From Clostridiales bacterium (GTDB taxonomy: Bacteria; Bacillota; Clostridia; Christensenellales; Aristaeellaceae): a DNA stretch of 64,000 nt. Of the stretch, positions 1 to 8,510 are shown one piece after another; the stretch's first letter is position 1, and each line of letters begins with the position of its first letter. Under the pieces are notes generated by a model that was not told the origin of the DNA, did not search any database, and saw nothing but the letters and a program-made list of their open reading frames with translations. The stretch covers positions 6,699 through 70,698 of the forward strand of contig JAHZHZ010000002.1 of NCBI GenBank assembly GCA_019419995.1, read 5' to 3'. The position numbers were made by a program, and so were the translations under genes.

Positions 1-657
1 ATCTCGTACCTGGCTGTCAAAATCTGCCCGCAGATGCGCTTCTAGTTCTTCGCAGCAGTCTCCGCTCAGACGGCAGAATTCGTCAATGGGCAATCCGCCT
101 ACTCGGGCTACACTCCATGCGGGAACTTCACTGTCACCGTGCTCGCCCAGCACCCATGCGTGTACGTCTCGGGCATCTACGCCCGTGCGTGCGGCGATCA
201 TGGCCTGAAAGCGCATGGAATCCAGCACTGTACCCGATCCCATGATACGGCCACGGGGAAAGGAGCAGGCGTTTGCTGCTATACTGGTAAGCATGTCTAC
301 TGGATTAGTTACCACCAGCAACACGCAGTCCGGGGCAAAGTGGGCGATTTCCCGGCAGGCACATTCCACCACTACACGATTATGTCCTGCCAAATCCGTG
401 CGGGTTTGCCCGGGCTTCTGATTTGCACCAGCGGTAAGGATTACCAAGTCAGATTTTGTTATTTCTCCATAGTCTCCGGCGTGTACATCCACGGGGCGCA
501 TCATGGGCACACCGTGGGCGATGTCTTTGGCAGCGCCCTGCGCACGTGCACCATCCAAATCCACCATTACGATTTCCTCAGCTAGACCTGCGTCGGCCAA
601 GGCAAAGCCCACGGCTGCACCTACCTGGCCTGCACCAATAATAGAAATTTTTGCCAT
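1..657 (-). CDS. ldh: L-lactate dehydrogenase, C-terminus beyond window
   Basis: NAD-dependent L-lactate dehydrogenase, interconverting pyruvate and lactate in the cytoplasm. The first 219 residues are present; roughly the last 90-100 run off the left edge. Seen: nucleotide-binding GAGQVG (residues 8-13), the substrate loop NQKPGQTRTDL with Gln80 and Arg86 at the positions that select lactate over malate, the substrate-binding Arg149 in SMRF, and catalytic His173 in GEHGDSE. The Gln in the loop argues for lactate rather than malate dehydrogenase. The start ATG is unambiguous because it opens directly into the first beta strand. The probable ribosome binding site AAGGCGG lies inside a strong hairpin annotated separately. 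Confidence 0.93.
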   Translation of the reverse strand, partial: MAKISIIGAGQVGAAVGFALADAGLAEEIVMVDLDGARAQGAAKDIAHGVPMMRPVDVHAGDYGEITKSDLVILTAGANQKPGQTRTDLAGHNRVVVECACREIAHFAPDCVLLVVTNPVDMLTSIAANACSFPRGRIMGSGTVLDSMRFQAMIAARTGVDARDVHAWVLGEHGDSEVPAWSVARVGGLPIDEFCRLSGDCCEELEAHLRADFDSQVRD

Positions 658-712
658 AGAAAAAACACCGCCTTGTAAGGATTGGGCATTGCCCTACAGG
701 TCAGTGTTTTCC
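658..712 (-). terminator. nested hairpin with T-run just before ldh
   Basis: On the minus strand three nested stems form: AAAACAC/GTGTTTT (plus 662-668 with 704-710), CCTGTA/TACAGG with one bulge (671-677 with 695-700) and GGGC/GCCC (684-687 with 691-694). They are followed by six T residues ending about three bases before the ldh ATG. This is the form of an intrinsic terminator for the upstream metallo-hydrolase gene. The likely ldh ribosome binding site is inside the stem, so it could also act as an attenuator of ldh. Confidence 0.6.
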
Positions 713-732
713 AAAAGGAGAAAAATGATACA

Positions 733-1578
733 TTATTTTCCCACGTATTCCACTTCGGCTGTCCCTTCCTTTAAAAGGACGCGCACGCCCAGTTTGCTGT
801 CCTGGGTGACGTAAACCTCGCAACCGGAACGCTTTAGATTTTCCACGACTACCTTATCAGGAGTATCGTTCTTTTCCTCACTGTTTGTGGAAATCAAGGC
901 CAGCTGAGGCGAACAGGCAGCAATCAACGAGGGACTGCAGGCATCTCCATCTCCATGATTGGGTACCTTCAGTACGTTGCAGCGCAAATCGGCCCCGGAA
1001 TTGAGCAAATCCATCTCTTCCAGATATTCCATATCTCCCGTGAGCAAAACGCGCCCATCAGGGGAATCCAGCATCATTACCAGGGAATTATCGTTTTCAC
1101 TGCCTGGAATTTCCCGAATAGGCGCCAGCACCCGCAGCACTACTTCGGAGTCATTTAGAGCGATTTCGTCTCCGGCGCTGAGCCAATTTACTTCCAAATC
1201 CAGTTTTTCAGCCGCTTCCACTGCTTGGTGATCCTTAGTGCTGGTTTCTGGATGGTAGCGGGAGGCGTAAATGGCTCGGATTTCCACGCCGCTCTTGCGC
1301 AGTTTTTTTAATCCTCCGGCATGATCCTTGTCGGTGTGAGTGATGAACACGGCATCCAGAGCGTCCACCTGATAATATTTTAGCGCTTCTTCCAACTGTT
1401 CGGATGCATTGGATTTTCCCGTATCAATCAGGCAGGTATATCCCTCAGTGCGCAACAGCAGAGCATCTCCCTTGCCTACATTCACGGCGATCAGTTCCAC
1501 CTCGGCCCAGGCGGGGGCACACAGGCACAGGCAGGCGGCTGCAACAGCAGCGATGCCACGGGTGAGTTTCTTTTTCAT
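733..1578 (-). CDS. secreted MBL-fold hydrolase, ComEC C-terminal type
   Basis: 281-residue metallo-beta-lactamase-fold protein resembling the extracellular C-terminal domain of the competence protein ComEC. An N-terminal signal peptide (residues about 1-25, basic start, Ala/Cys-rich core, cleavage near AWA-EVEL) indicates export. Metal-binding signatures are HTDKDH (81-86), LTGDME near residue 180 and PNHGD further on. The substrate is unknown; free-standing ComEC-like MBL proteins are often called phosphodiesterases or DNA-internalisation-related proteins, which is only suggestive here. The transmembrane competence domain of full ComEC is missing. It sits upstream of ldh on the same strand with a terminator-like hairpin between, and only a few bases after the oxidoreductase gene, so those two are probably co-transcribed. 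Confidence 0.85.
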   Translation of the reverse strand: MKKKLTRGIAAVAAACLCLCAPAWAEVELIAVNVGKGDALLLRTEGYTCLIDTGKSNASEQLEEALKYYQVDALDAVFITHTDKDHAGGLKKLRKSGVEIRAIYASRYHPETSTKDHQAVEAAEKLDLEVNWLSAGDEIALNDSEVVLRVLAPIREIPGSENDNSLVMMLDSPDGRVLLTGDMEYLEEMDLLNSGADLRCNVLKVPNHGDGDACSPSLIAACSPQLALISTNSEEKNDTPDKVVVENLKRSGCEVYVTQDSKLGVRVLLKEGTAEVEYVGK

Positions 1579-1581
1579 GGG

Positions 1582-2703
1582 TTAAACCTCCACCCAGGCC
1601 CCCATGCGGTGGGAGAGAAGGAGTTTATCCATCAAGCATTGAAGCTTTGCGCCGTCTGCAATGTTGCTGTCTGCCATTCTCCCATGGGCAACGGTATCTA
1701 GGAAAGTAAAGTAGCAGTGCATGTGTCCTCGCTCCCAGCCAATGGAATTTTTGGGCGGCAGGAAGCTGCCGCCGGGCGCGGGATAGCGGGCGACAGTCTC
1801 AATTCGGGTGAAGCCCCGCAGGCCGCCGATAGGTGCGTCTGGCACGGTGGCATCGTAATAATCCAGATAATTGGGGTCCATAGCGTTCCATTTCAGTGCG
1901 CCCCGGTCCCCCCGGATTTCCAGGGTCAGATCATCGTTGCTGCCTGTAGCAATCTTACTGGCCTCCACTGTACCCAGTGCGCCGTCCGGCATTTCCAACA
2001 ACATTAGCGCATGGTCATCAGCGGTGATTTGCTCCATGCCTCCCTCACGGTTGGGACGCTGGGGATAGAGTACTCGCGTACGGCATAGTACACGGCTGGG
2101 ATAACCTATTAGCCAAGTGACCAGATCCAGCACGTGACTGCCCATGTCCAGCAATGTTCCGGCCTGGGAGCGTTGTTTCCAGCCAATGGGCCGATCCGGG
2201 TCCACTGAGCCGGAGTGCAGATAGCGAGCCTCAAAATGCATCACGCGGCCGATGCGTCCCTCTTCTATCAAAGCTTTAGCTCGCATCATGGCGGGCATAT
2301 AGCGGTTATTGAAAGCCACCCGGCTTTGTCCCGACGCCTGCTGTGCGGCAGCGGCGATGCGCTGGGCGCTTTCACCGGTTACAGCCACAGGTTTGTCCAA
2401 ATACACGTGCTTGCCCGCTTTCAGAGCTGCAATGGCCATTTCCTCGTGCATTTCATTGGGAGTGCAGATAGAGACCACGTCGATATCATCCATGGCGATT
2501 AGTTCCCGCCAGTCGGTACACCATCTGTCAAAGCCGGCGTCCCGGGCAGCCTGCTGGGCCTGTTCTGCCCTTCGCGTGCAGATGCAACCGAGTTTGATCG
2601 AAAAGTCGGCTCCCGGATAGAACAGAGGAATGCTTCGCAATGCCTGGGTATGCGTTTTACCCATAAAGCCCCAGCCGATTACGCCAATGGTGAGGGTTTT
2701 CAT
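1582..2703 (-). CDS. Gfo/Idh/MocA family NAD(P)-dependent oxidoreductase
   Basis: 373-residue oxidoreductase of the Gfo/Idh/MocA family, which typically oxidises or reduces sugars, inositols or related polyols with a bound NAD(P). Seen: N-terminal Rossmann motif GVIGWGFMGKTH, the CTPNEMHEEM segment, the family EKP-like signature here written LDKPVA, and a C-terminal beta-sheet domain with the GSHVLDLVTWL segment carrying the usual catalytic-region His. The chosen ATG at 2703 has AAAGGAG eleven bases upstream; an in-frame extension to 2829 is unlikely because it would run through the promoter. Substrate cannot be told from sequence. Only three bases separate its stop from the following MBL gene. 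Confidence 0.88.
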   Translation of the reverse strand: MKTLTIGVIGWGFMGKTHTQALRSIPLFYPGADFSIKLGCICTRRAEQAQQAARDAGFDRWCTDWRELIAMDDIDVVSICTPNEMHEEMAIAALKAGKHVYLDKPVAVTGESAQRIAAAAQQASGQSRVAFNNRYMPAMMRAKALIEEGRIGRVMHFEARYLHSGSVDPDRPIGWKQRSQAGTLLDMGSHVLDLVTWLIGYPSRVLCRTRVLYPQRPNREGGMEQITADDHALMLLEMPDGALGTVEASKIATGSNDDLTLEIRGDRGALKWNAMDPNYLDYYDATVPDAPIGGLRGFTRIETVARYPAPGGSFLPPKNSIGWERGHMHCYFTFLDTVAHGRMADSNIADGAKLQCLMDKLLLSHRMGAWVEV

Positions 2704-2763
2704 TTCAAATACGGCTCCTTTCATTTCAAAGCAGGAATGTGGTATATTCGGATGTGTGTCTTC

Positions 2764-2793
2764 ATTATAACCGAAAATCTGACGGTTTGACAA
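2764..2793 (-). promoter_or_regulatory. promoter of the oxidoreductase gene
   Basis: Minus-strand -35 TTGTCA (plus 2788-2793) and -10 TATAAT (plus 2764-2769), 18-bp spacer, about 60 bases before the ATG at 2703. It is divergent from the promoter at 2855. Confidence 0.75.
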
Positions 2794-2854
2794 GTTTTTT
2801 GCGAAATAAGTCGTTAATCTGTGGCCCAATCATAGTGAAATATTCCCTTTTCTC

Positions 2855-2884
2855 TTGACAGTACCAGAGGGCTAATGATAAAAT
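2855..2884 (+). promoter_or_regulatory. promoter of the degenerate AAA+-like gene
   Basis: TTGACA (2855-2860) and TAAAAT (2879-2884) with an 18-bp spacer, about 120 bases before the chosen start at 3008. Confidence 0.7.
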
Positions 2885-3007
2885 AAGGTAAATAATATAT
2901 TGTTTATATGGTTTTCCTATGTAATCAAAATGGACGAAGCGCGGGAAAATGTACCGGCGCTTATCCGTTTTCTGCTGCGAAATTTTGCAGGCAGGGAGGA
3001 ATATTTT

Positions 3008-5209
3008 ATGCTTCCAGGGAAATTATGCATTGGTATTCTTGAAGAGGACAACCCCCTCAAGTCTTATTTCCGTCTCAAACCCATTTTAATGGAAGAAGAG
3101 GGAAGGTATGTCAATTTTGACGGCGGCGAGAGCTATCCTGAGGATGGCTGCATCCGCATTGTACCAGATAAGAATGAATCCAGCCATTTTAAAGCTCGCA
3201 TGCGCCGCATGGGGAGGTACTGCGTGCTGGATTTGCGGGAACACGCGGGGGAAAACGACAAGATACGCCCGAACAAGAATTATCACAGCGATGAAGCGGA
3301 GCGAAACGCCAGCATTGTGTATTCCGATGTGGTGCGGGAGCCTGCTCCAGACATGATTTTCGAAATTTCCGAGGAGCTGGTGCCTGGGGAATGGAAGGGG
3401 CTGGCTCCTGCTACGCCACGGTTACTCTCGGAAAAGAATATGGAAACCTGGGTCTATACCGCGGGTGAAGAGGAAGGTGTGCCCGGGCGCATTGCCCCCG
3501 ATGGAGAGCGGCTTAATGCGCAGGAGCTTCAGATCTTTGAATTATCGGGGTTTTCTGATGAGAAGCTGCATTTTGCGATTCGTTTGCCTGGAACTATGCC
3601 CAGTGTGACCATGCCCCTGCCATCAAAGGGTGAAAAGACGGCAGTCACGGCAGTATGCGAGGCAGAAAAGGAAGAAGTGGAGACAATGCCCGCAGCGGAG
3701 CGTACGCCCTCTCCCAGATCGCGGCGCCTGTCTCCCCTACAGCTGGCTCTGCAGGCCCAGTCGGGGCTCAATCCCCGGCGTAACCGCAGCCTGCAGGAAA
3801 TCATTGAAGATAAGTGGAAGCAGTCTCGCCTGGATCAGTTAGGTCACCCGGTGCCGGCCATGGCCATGGGTCAGCCTGCGGAAAATCCGCTGGAGGATGC
3901 ATTGACGGCTCTGAAATCAGCATGGCGCATTCCCGAGCTTCGGCAACGCTTGGTCAGTTCTATTTGTTCCATGGAAGATTTTGCCCAGTCTTTGGATGAT
4001 TGCGGCCGTGAAATGATGCAGGATCGTCTGCGCCGGGAACTGGAGGATTTGGAGGCGGAGCGGCTCAAGTCCCTTGGCGAACTGGAGCAGCTTAGAAAAA
4101 ATCGGGTCAAACTTCGCGAAGAGTTTAAGGAAGAGATCCGACGAGAAGAGGCTAGTGCCTTTGAGGAGGCGGTGCAGCGTACCCAGGCCGCCCGGCAGGA
4201 GTGTCTGCGCCAGGAGCAGGCTGCACAGCAGGCCCGGAGGGATGTGGAATTTGCCAAGGATGCTTTTGCGGCTCTGAACGATGGACGCTTTGAAGAAAAA
4301 TTGCGGGATCTGGCGCTCACCAGCCGAGCGGCAGAACTGCTGCGTCGCCCCGTGGAAAAGGATGCTTCCTCATTGCTGAAGGTCGAAAAACCGGATGCGC
4401 AGGCTTGGTTAGAGCGGGGACAGCGCGCCTTTGCCGCAGAAGGTTTTGCATATACCCAGGGCGAAATTTTTAATTTTCTCATCTGTATGGCTTTGAGCGA
4501 TGCTCTGTTGCTCTCTGGCCGGGCTTCCAGTGACAAGGAGTCGGCAGCCCGGGCGCTGGCAGAAACGTTAGGAATTGCAAGCAGCGGCCGCTATGTGGAA
4601 ACTTTTGATGGTAAAATTCCAGAGAAGCTGCGTTGTGACAAAGATTTGCCTTCGGTGGTTCTGGTGCGCGGGGCCAATGAAATCGATGCGCCCGTAGATC
4701 GAGGGTTGTGGGGAGCATCTGAAAACCTGATCATTGTTTCTGCCCTGGAGGATGAAGGATATCCGCTCAGTGCCAGTCAGTTGGATCGGGGCTTTGTGAT
4801 TCGAATGGAACCGGCGTCTGCTCAGCAGGAATGGGGCCCGGCGATGCAGAATATAGTTAATTCCCAAGCATCCCTCGCCTCTCTCCGGACCGCGTTGTTG
4901 AGGGAAGCTGCGGAATTACCCGCTGGAATTGTACGAAGGTTGAAAAAAATCAGGGAAGCTCTTGCCTTTGACGGCACGCATATTTCCCGGCACAGCTTGA
5001 AATTGATGTGGCGCTATTGCGCAGCTATGCTGTCTCTGAGTGGGCTTACAGAGGATGAAGTATTTGATTTGGCCTTTGCGCAGAAAGCTCTGCCCTGTAT
5101 TCTGGCGGAAGCGCCGGTAGAGGGATTGGTGAAGCTGAAAAATTTGCTTACGGGTATGCCACATTCCCTGGCGCTTTTGGATGCGCCGCTACCCATATTC
5201 ATCGAATGA
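3008..5209 (+). CDS. large protein with coiled coil and degenerate AAA+-like domain
   Basis: 733-residue cytoplasmic protein not recognised as a named family. The chosen ATG follows GGGAGG by eight bases; an in-frame extension to 2900 lacks such a site. Seen in order: an N-terminal domain of about 110 residues (YPEDGCIRIVPDKNES, then a Cys-containing LDLRE segment); a low-complexity middle with a basic Arg/Ser stretch; a long charged coiled coil (about 337-431); and a C-terminal region that reads like an McrB/MoxR-type AAA+ core. There LLLSGRASSDKES (about 500-512) takes the Walker A place, VVLVRGANEID (about 548) the Walker B place, and LDRGFVIRM the post-sensor place. The Walker A keeps Lys and a Ser but the last Gly is Asp, and Walker B lacks the acidic pair, so ATP hydrolysis is doubtful. 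It is followed after 15 bases by a pentapeptide-repeat gene, suggesting a joint function. The AAA+ relationship is inference from pattern. Confidence 0.6.
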   Translation: MLPGKLCIGILEEDNPLKSYFRLKPILMEEEGRYVNFDGGESYPEDGCIRIVPDKNESSHFKARMRRMGRYCVLDLREHAGENDKIRPNKNYHSDEAERNASIVYSDVVREPAPDMIFEISEELVPGEWKGLAPATPRLLSEKNMETWVYTAGEEEGVPGRIAPDGERLNAQELQIFELSGFSDEKLHFAIRLPGTMPSVTMPLPSKGEKTAVTAVCEAEKEEVETMPAAERTPSPRSRRLSPLQLALQAQSGLNPRRNRSLQEIIEDKWKQSRLDQLGHPVPAMAMGQPAENPLEDALTALKSAWRIPELRQRLVSSICSMEDFAQSLDDCGREMMQDRLRRELEDLEAERLKSLGELEQLRKNRVKLREEFKEEIRREEASAFEEAVQRTQAARQECLRQEQAAQQARRDVEFAKDAFAALNDGRFEEKLRDLALTSRAAELLRRPVEKDASSLLKVEKPDAQAWLERGQRAFAAEGFAYTQGEIFNFLICMALSDALLLSGRASSDKESAARALAETLGIASSGRYVETFDGKIPEKLRCDKDLPSVVLVRGANEIDAPVDRGLWGASENLIIVSALEDEGYPLSASQLDRGFVIRMEPASAQQEWGPAMQNIVNSQASLASLRTALLREAAELPAGIVRRLKKIREALAFDGTHISRHSLKLMWRYCAAMLSLSGLTEDEVFDLAFAQKALPCILAEAPVEGLVKLKNLLTGMPHSLALLDAPLPIFIE

Positions 5210-5224
5210 GGAGTGAGGGCTCCG

Positions 5225-5839
5225 ATGCAGATGCATTTGCTGGCATCGCAAATTGCTTCCGCCCGCACGGAGGAGGGAGTCGTGGAGGATGCCGTATTTG
5301 AGGGCCAGTATTTTGAGGACTTAGATTTAAGACATTTGGAATTTCACCGCGTTCACTTTGTGCGCTGCCGCTTTTCATCATGTGATTCCGGCGGCGCGTT
5401 CTTCTGCGATTGTACTTTTGAACGCTGCGATTTTGCCAATGGTCACTTTGAACGGGCTTATTTCAAGGATTGTTTCATGCAAGATTGCAGGGGAGACGGG
5501 GCTAGCTTCATTGAGGCGCGGTTTAGCGGCATGGTGCTGGATGCCTGCGCGCTGCGTTACGCAAATTTTTCAGGCAGCCGGTGGAAGAACGGGAAAATTA
5601 TTGCCTGCCGTCTAATGGATTCCGGCTGGACCCAGGTAAAATTGGAATTGATGAATATGGAACATTGCGATTTGCGCAGAGCGGAATTTTTCCAAACATC
5701 TCTCATGGGGCTGGATGTTTCCACGTGTGAAATTGAGGGTATTTGTGTTTCGGAAAGCTGTGAGGAACTCAGGGGAATGAAAATCAGTGCTGCACAGGCT
5801 CTCATTGTAGCTGCACTACTGGGAGTAAAGATTCAATAG
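5225..5839 (+). CDS. pentapeptide-repeat protein
   Basis: 204-residue protein made almost entirely of pentapeptide repeats (the A(D/N)LXX-type pattern, here mostly with central Phe/Leu and frequent Cys, for example CTFERCDFANGHFERAYF). It is expected to fold as a right-handed quadrilateral beta-helix. The C-terminal tail LRGMKISAAQALIVAALLG matches the helical cap common in soluble Qnr/McbG-like proteins. The family is used for protein-protein contact and, in some members, DNA-gyrase mimicry; no specific role can be assigned here. ATG 5225 is preferred to the GTG at 5213 because that GTG overlaps the Shine-Dalgarno sequence GAGGAG. Cys content is unusually high. It is probably translated from the same message as the AAA+-like gene. 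Confidence 0.85.
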   Translation: MQMHLLASQIASARTEEGVVEDAVFEGQYFEDLDLRHLEFHRVHFVRCRFSSCDSGGAFFCDCTFERCDFANGHFERAYFKDCFMQDCRGDGASFIEARFSGMVLDACALRYANFSGSRWKNGKIIACRLMDSGWTQVKLELMNMEHCDLRRAEFFQTSLMGLDVSTCEIEGICVSESCEELRGMKISAAQALIVAALLGVKIQ

Positions 5840-5901
5840 CGGTATATGGAGTGAGAATTTGTCCATGGATAGTTGCAGGGCTGCTGTAGTAGGGGGAGAA
5901 C

Positions 5902-6192
5902 ATGAACGCTAATCTTGTTATTTCTGTGATGGGAGTATTCCTGGTACTGGTTAATGTTGCATCCTTTGGGTTGATGGCATGGGATAAATCCTGCGCCAGG
6001 CGGGGAAGGCGACGCGTGCCAGAGAAAACGCTGTTTCTGGTAACGGCTTGTTTTGGTGGTTTGGGCGGTGTACTGGGTATGCATTTGATGCGACACAAGA
6101 CAAGACACTGGAGGTTTCAGTTATTCTTTCCTTTGCTGTTGATTTTGCAGGTGGCGCTATTGGTAGGTTTATTTATCGGGTTTGCCAGGTAG
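5902..6192 (+). CDS. DUF1294 family small membrane protein
   Basis: 96-residue membrane protein with about three hydrophobic segments (residues 5-25, 46-60, 72-94). The DUF1294 signature is plain: MAWDKSCARRGRRRVPEKTL, then GGLGGVLGMHLMRHKTRHWRF. The function of the family is unknown. It is preceded by GGGGGAGAAC close to the ATG. It follows the pentapeptide gene by 62 bases on the same strand and may be the last gene of that unit. Confidence 0.88.
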   Translation: MNANLVISVMGVFLVLVNVASFGLMAWDKSCARRGRRRVPEKTLFLVTACFGGLGGVLGMHLMRHKTRHWRFQLFFPLLLILQVALLVGLFIGFAR

Positions 6193-6272
6193 AGTTTTTA
6201 AATGCGTAATTTCTATGTAAAAATAGGAGGATATTTACAATTACATCACTCCAAAAGAAATCTTATACACAA

Positions 6273-6340
6273 AAAAATTTCCCCCTCATACAATCGATGA
6301 CATACTCCTGAATGGTGTCCTTTCGATGTATGAGGGGTTT
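6273..6340 (-). terminator. intrinsic terminator of the two-component operon
   Basis: Stem CCCCTCATACAATCGA (6282-6297) with TCGATGTATGAGGGG (6323-6337), one bulged A, about 25-base loop. Reading minus, the stem is followed by AAATTTTTTT, so it ends the kinase transcript; reading plus, TTTGTT follows, so it may act both ways. Confidence 0.75.
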
Positions 6341-6390
6341 GTTATAGGAACGGAAGCTATAAATGATCTGTTCCTTTTTGGGAAATAGAT

Positions 6391-7722
6391 TTATCGTTCC
6401 GGAAAGTGTAACACGAAGCGGCTTCCATTTCCGGGATGGCTGAAAAGCTCGATTCGTCCCTTATGTGCTTCCACAATCCACTTAACGATGGGAAGCCCCA
6501 AACCAGAACCGCTGCTTTCCGATTTGTCTGCTTGGTAAAAGCGGTTCCAAATCTTAGATTGTTCTTCCTGAGCGATGCCGCAGCCGTCATCCTCTACCCA
6601 GAAGAGAATTTCTTCACTTTCTCGTTTGAGCCCTACTTGGACATATCCACCCTCGTATCCATATTGAATGGCATTTTGGATCAGGTTGGTGGCCATGCGC
6701 AGCATCAGAAGTTCATCACACAGCATTTCCACATGGGGCGTAATTTCGCTGCGGATTTCAATGTTTCGTTCCTGCGCCTGGGGTTCCAGTTCTTGTACCA
6801 GGCTTTCAAAGAGTACGGAGAGGTCCGTATGTTCCAGATTCAGAGGCTGTTTTCGATAATCCATTCGGGAAAGCATCAGCATCTGAGAGAGCATCTCCGC
6901 AGCACGGACGCCTCGTTCATAAATGGTGGTGAGGGCGGCGTCCTTTTCCTCCAGGGTACGGCCGGGCATCAGCGCATATTCGCTCTGACCACAGATAACG
7001 CTCAGGGGTGTACGCAGTTCGTGGCTAGCGTCGGAGATAAAGCGCTTTTCATTTTCCAGTGACCGTTCCAGTCGGGCAAACATGTCGTTGAAAGTGCTTG
7101 CCAGGCGCTCCACTTCATTGCAGGAACGGTTTTTGAGAAGAATGCGCTGCTTTAAGTCGTTGCTGTCAGAAATATTGGCGGCCGTGCAGGCGATTTCATC
7201 GATGGGGCGCATGGCATAGTGGGTCATGCGGTATCCGCCCAGTACTGCCGCAGCCAGCAGCAGGGGAAGCATGATGGCCAGTATCATCAAAAGCTTGCCG
7301 CTCATGCGCTCGGTCAGTTCCGATGAAACATAGCAGCGCAGCCATACGTTTCTTCCATCGGCGAGGGAGATGGGCTTATCCAACAGATACCAGTTGGCTT
7401 GGTGGTTACTGCTGCGCATCCGCAGTTCACCTTGCTTGAGCTTGATGGCAAAGCTTCGCTTTCCCACCAGGAGGTTGCCATCTCCATCCAATACCGTGCA
7501 ATATACGCCGGAATCATTCTGGGTTTCTAGAAGAATTTTTCCATCCACCACTTCAATACTTTGTTCGGCTTCATCTGCAGCGGTACGTAAAATATTGTAG
7601 TAGTAATCTTGAGAAAACAGACGCTGGCTGAGCAACAGAGCCATGAGCATAAGTGCTACGATCAGGAAAATGAAGACGGCGTACCAGAGGGTGATACGCC
7701 TTTTAATGGAAGGATTATGCAT
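6391..7722 (-). CDS. sensor histidine kinase
   Basis: 443-residue membrane histidine kinase. Seen: first transmembrane segment at about 11-32, an extracytoplasmic sensor region of about 110 residues without recognisable ligand motif, a second transmembrane segment near 142-163, HAMP linker, HisKA domain with DASHELRTPLSVI (phospho-acceptor His), and HATPase domain with N box NLIQNAIQYG, G1 DDGCGI and G2 GSGLGLPIVKWIV. It overlaps the upstream response regulator by one base (TAATG), so the pair is co-translated. The architecture resembles CssS/ArlS-type kinases; the stimulus is not predictable. Confidence 0.93.
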   Translation of the reverse strand: MHNPSIKRRITLWYAVFIFLIVALMLMALLLSQRLFSQDYYYNILRTAADEAEQSIEVVDGKILLETQNDSGVYCTVLDGDGNLLVGKRSFAIKLKQGELRMRSSNHQANWYLLDKPISLADGRNVWLRCYVSSELTERMSGKLLMILAIMLPLLLAAAVLGGYRMTHYAMRPIDEIACTAANISDSNDLKQRILLKNRSCNEVERLASTFNDMFARLERSLENEKRFISDASHELRTPLSVICGQSEYALMPGRTLEEKDAALTTIYERGVRAAEMLSQMLMLSRMDYRKQPLNLEHTDLSVLFESLVQELEPQAQERNIEIRSEITPHVEMLCDELLMLRMATNLIQNAIQYGYEGGYVQVGLKRESEEILFWVEDDGCGIAQEEQSKIWNRFYQADKSESSGSGLGLPIVKWIVEAHKGRIELFSHPGNGSRFVLHFPER

Positions 7723-8396
7723 TATTGTGCACCTCGAATGGTGTATCCCACGGAGCGCACGGTGCGGATGAGCTTAACATCATAATCCGCATCAATTTTC
7801 TTGCGCAGGTTTCGAATATACACGTCCACAATATTGCTGTTTCCACCGTATTCATAATTCCAGATGTACTGTTCGATCTGTTCCCGGGAAAGAACCACAC
7901 CTGCATTGCGCATCAAATATTCCAACAGGGAAAACTCACGGGAACTCAAAGGAATTTCCACATCTCCTCGACGTACGATGTGGCTCTTGATGTCCAATGT
8001 CAGATCTTCAATCTGATAGATGTTGTCTCGATGTTCTGTGCGCCGTCGGGTCAGGGCACGTACTCGGGCGGATAGCTCTTCCAGAGCAAAGGGTTTGGTG
8101 AGGTAATCGTCTCCACCAGCATCCAATCCATTGACCCGATCTTCAATAGAATCCCGGGCCGTCAAAAACAACACGGGGGTTTCGTTGCCGTCCCTGCGCA
8201 ATCGACGCACCAGTTCCAGTCCATCCAGGCGGGGAATCATGATGTCCAGCACCGCCACGTCGTAGTGGCCGGGAGCCAACATTTCCAGCGCAGTCATCCC
8301 GTCCCGGCAAGCGTCCACCTGGTTGCCATCCGATTGAAGGCGGCGTACCAGTAACCGGTTTAAGTCCCTATCGTCTTCTACAACCAGTATCCGCAT
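7722..8396 (-). CDS. OmpR/PhoB-family response regulator
   Basis: 224-residue regulator: receiver domain with acidic pocket VEDDRD, phospho-acceptor Asp in VAVLDIMIPRLDG, Thr of the FLTARDS switch and conserved Lys in LTKPFALEEL; then a winged-helix DNA-binding domain (LSSREFSLLEYLMRNAG ... VDVYIRNLRKKID). The start at 8396 is set by GGGGGG six bases upstream; an in-frame extension to 8423 would swallow that site. Partner of the kinase that begins at 7722. Direct repeats upstream suggest autoregulation. Confidence 0.94.
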   Translation of the reverse strand: MRILVVEDDRDLNRLLVRRLQSDGNQVDACRDGMTALEMLAPGHYDVAVLDIMIPRLDGLELVRRLRRDGNETPVLFLTARDSIEDRVNGLDAGGDDYLTKPFALEELSARVRALTRRRTEHRDNIYQIEDLTLDIKSHIVRRGDVEIPLSSREFSLLEYLMRNAGVVLSREQIEQYIWNYEYGGNSNIVDVYIRNLRKKIDADYDVKLIRTVRSVGYTIRGAQ

Positions 8397-8421
8397 GATA
8401 TTCCCCCCTTTATCTAGCATC

Positions 8422-8453
8422 ATTATACCTATAAAAATGAAAGTTTAATGAAA
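8422..8453 (-). promoter_or_regulatory. promoter with TTTCATT direct repeats
   Basis: Minus-strand -10 TATAAT (plus 8422-8427), about 25 bases before the regulator start. Upstream, two TTTCATT repeats (plus 8436-8442 and 8447-8453) are spaced 11 bp, one helical turn, the usual geometry of OmpR-family binding sites. The -35 is poor, as expected for an activated promoter. Confidence 0.55.
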
Positions 8454-8469
8454 ACCTATGTCCGAGAAA

Positions 8470-8496
8470 GCCGCCGCAACATCATGCTGCGGCGGC
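8470..8496 (-). terminator. hairpin ending the pyrimidine operon
   Basis: GCCGCCGCA (8470-8478) and TGCGGCGGC (8488-8496), a perfect 9-bp GC-rich stem located 15 bases past the pyrI stop. On the minus strand it is followed by TTTCTC, a weak T tract. Confidence 0.6.
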
Positions 8497-8510
8497 GCAT
8501 TCCCATAGGA

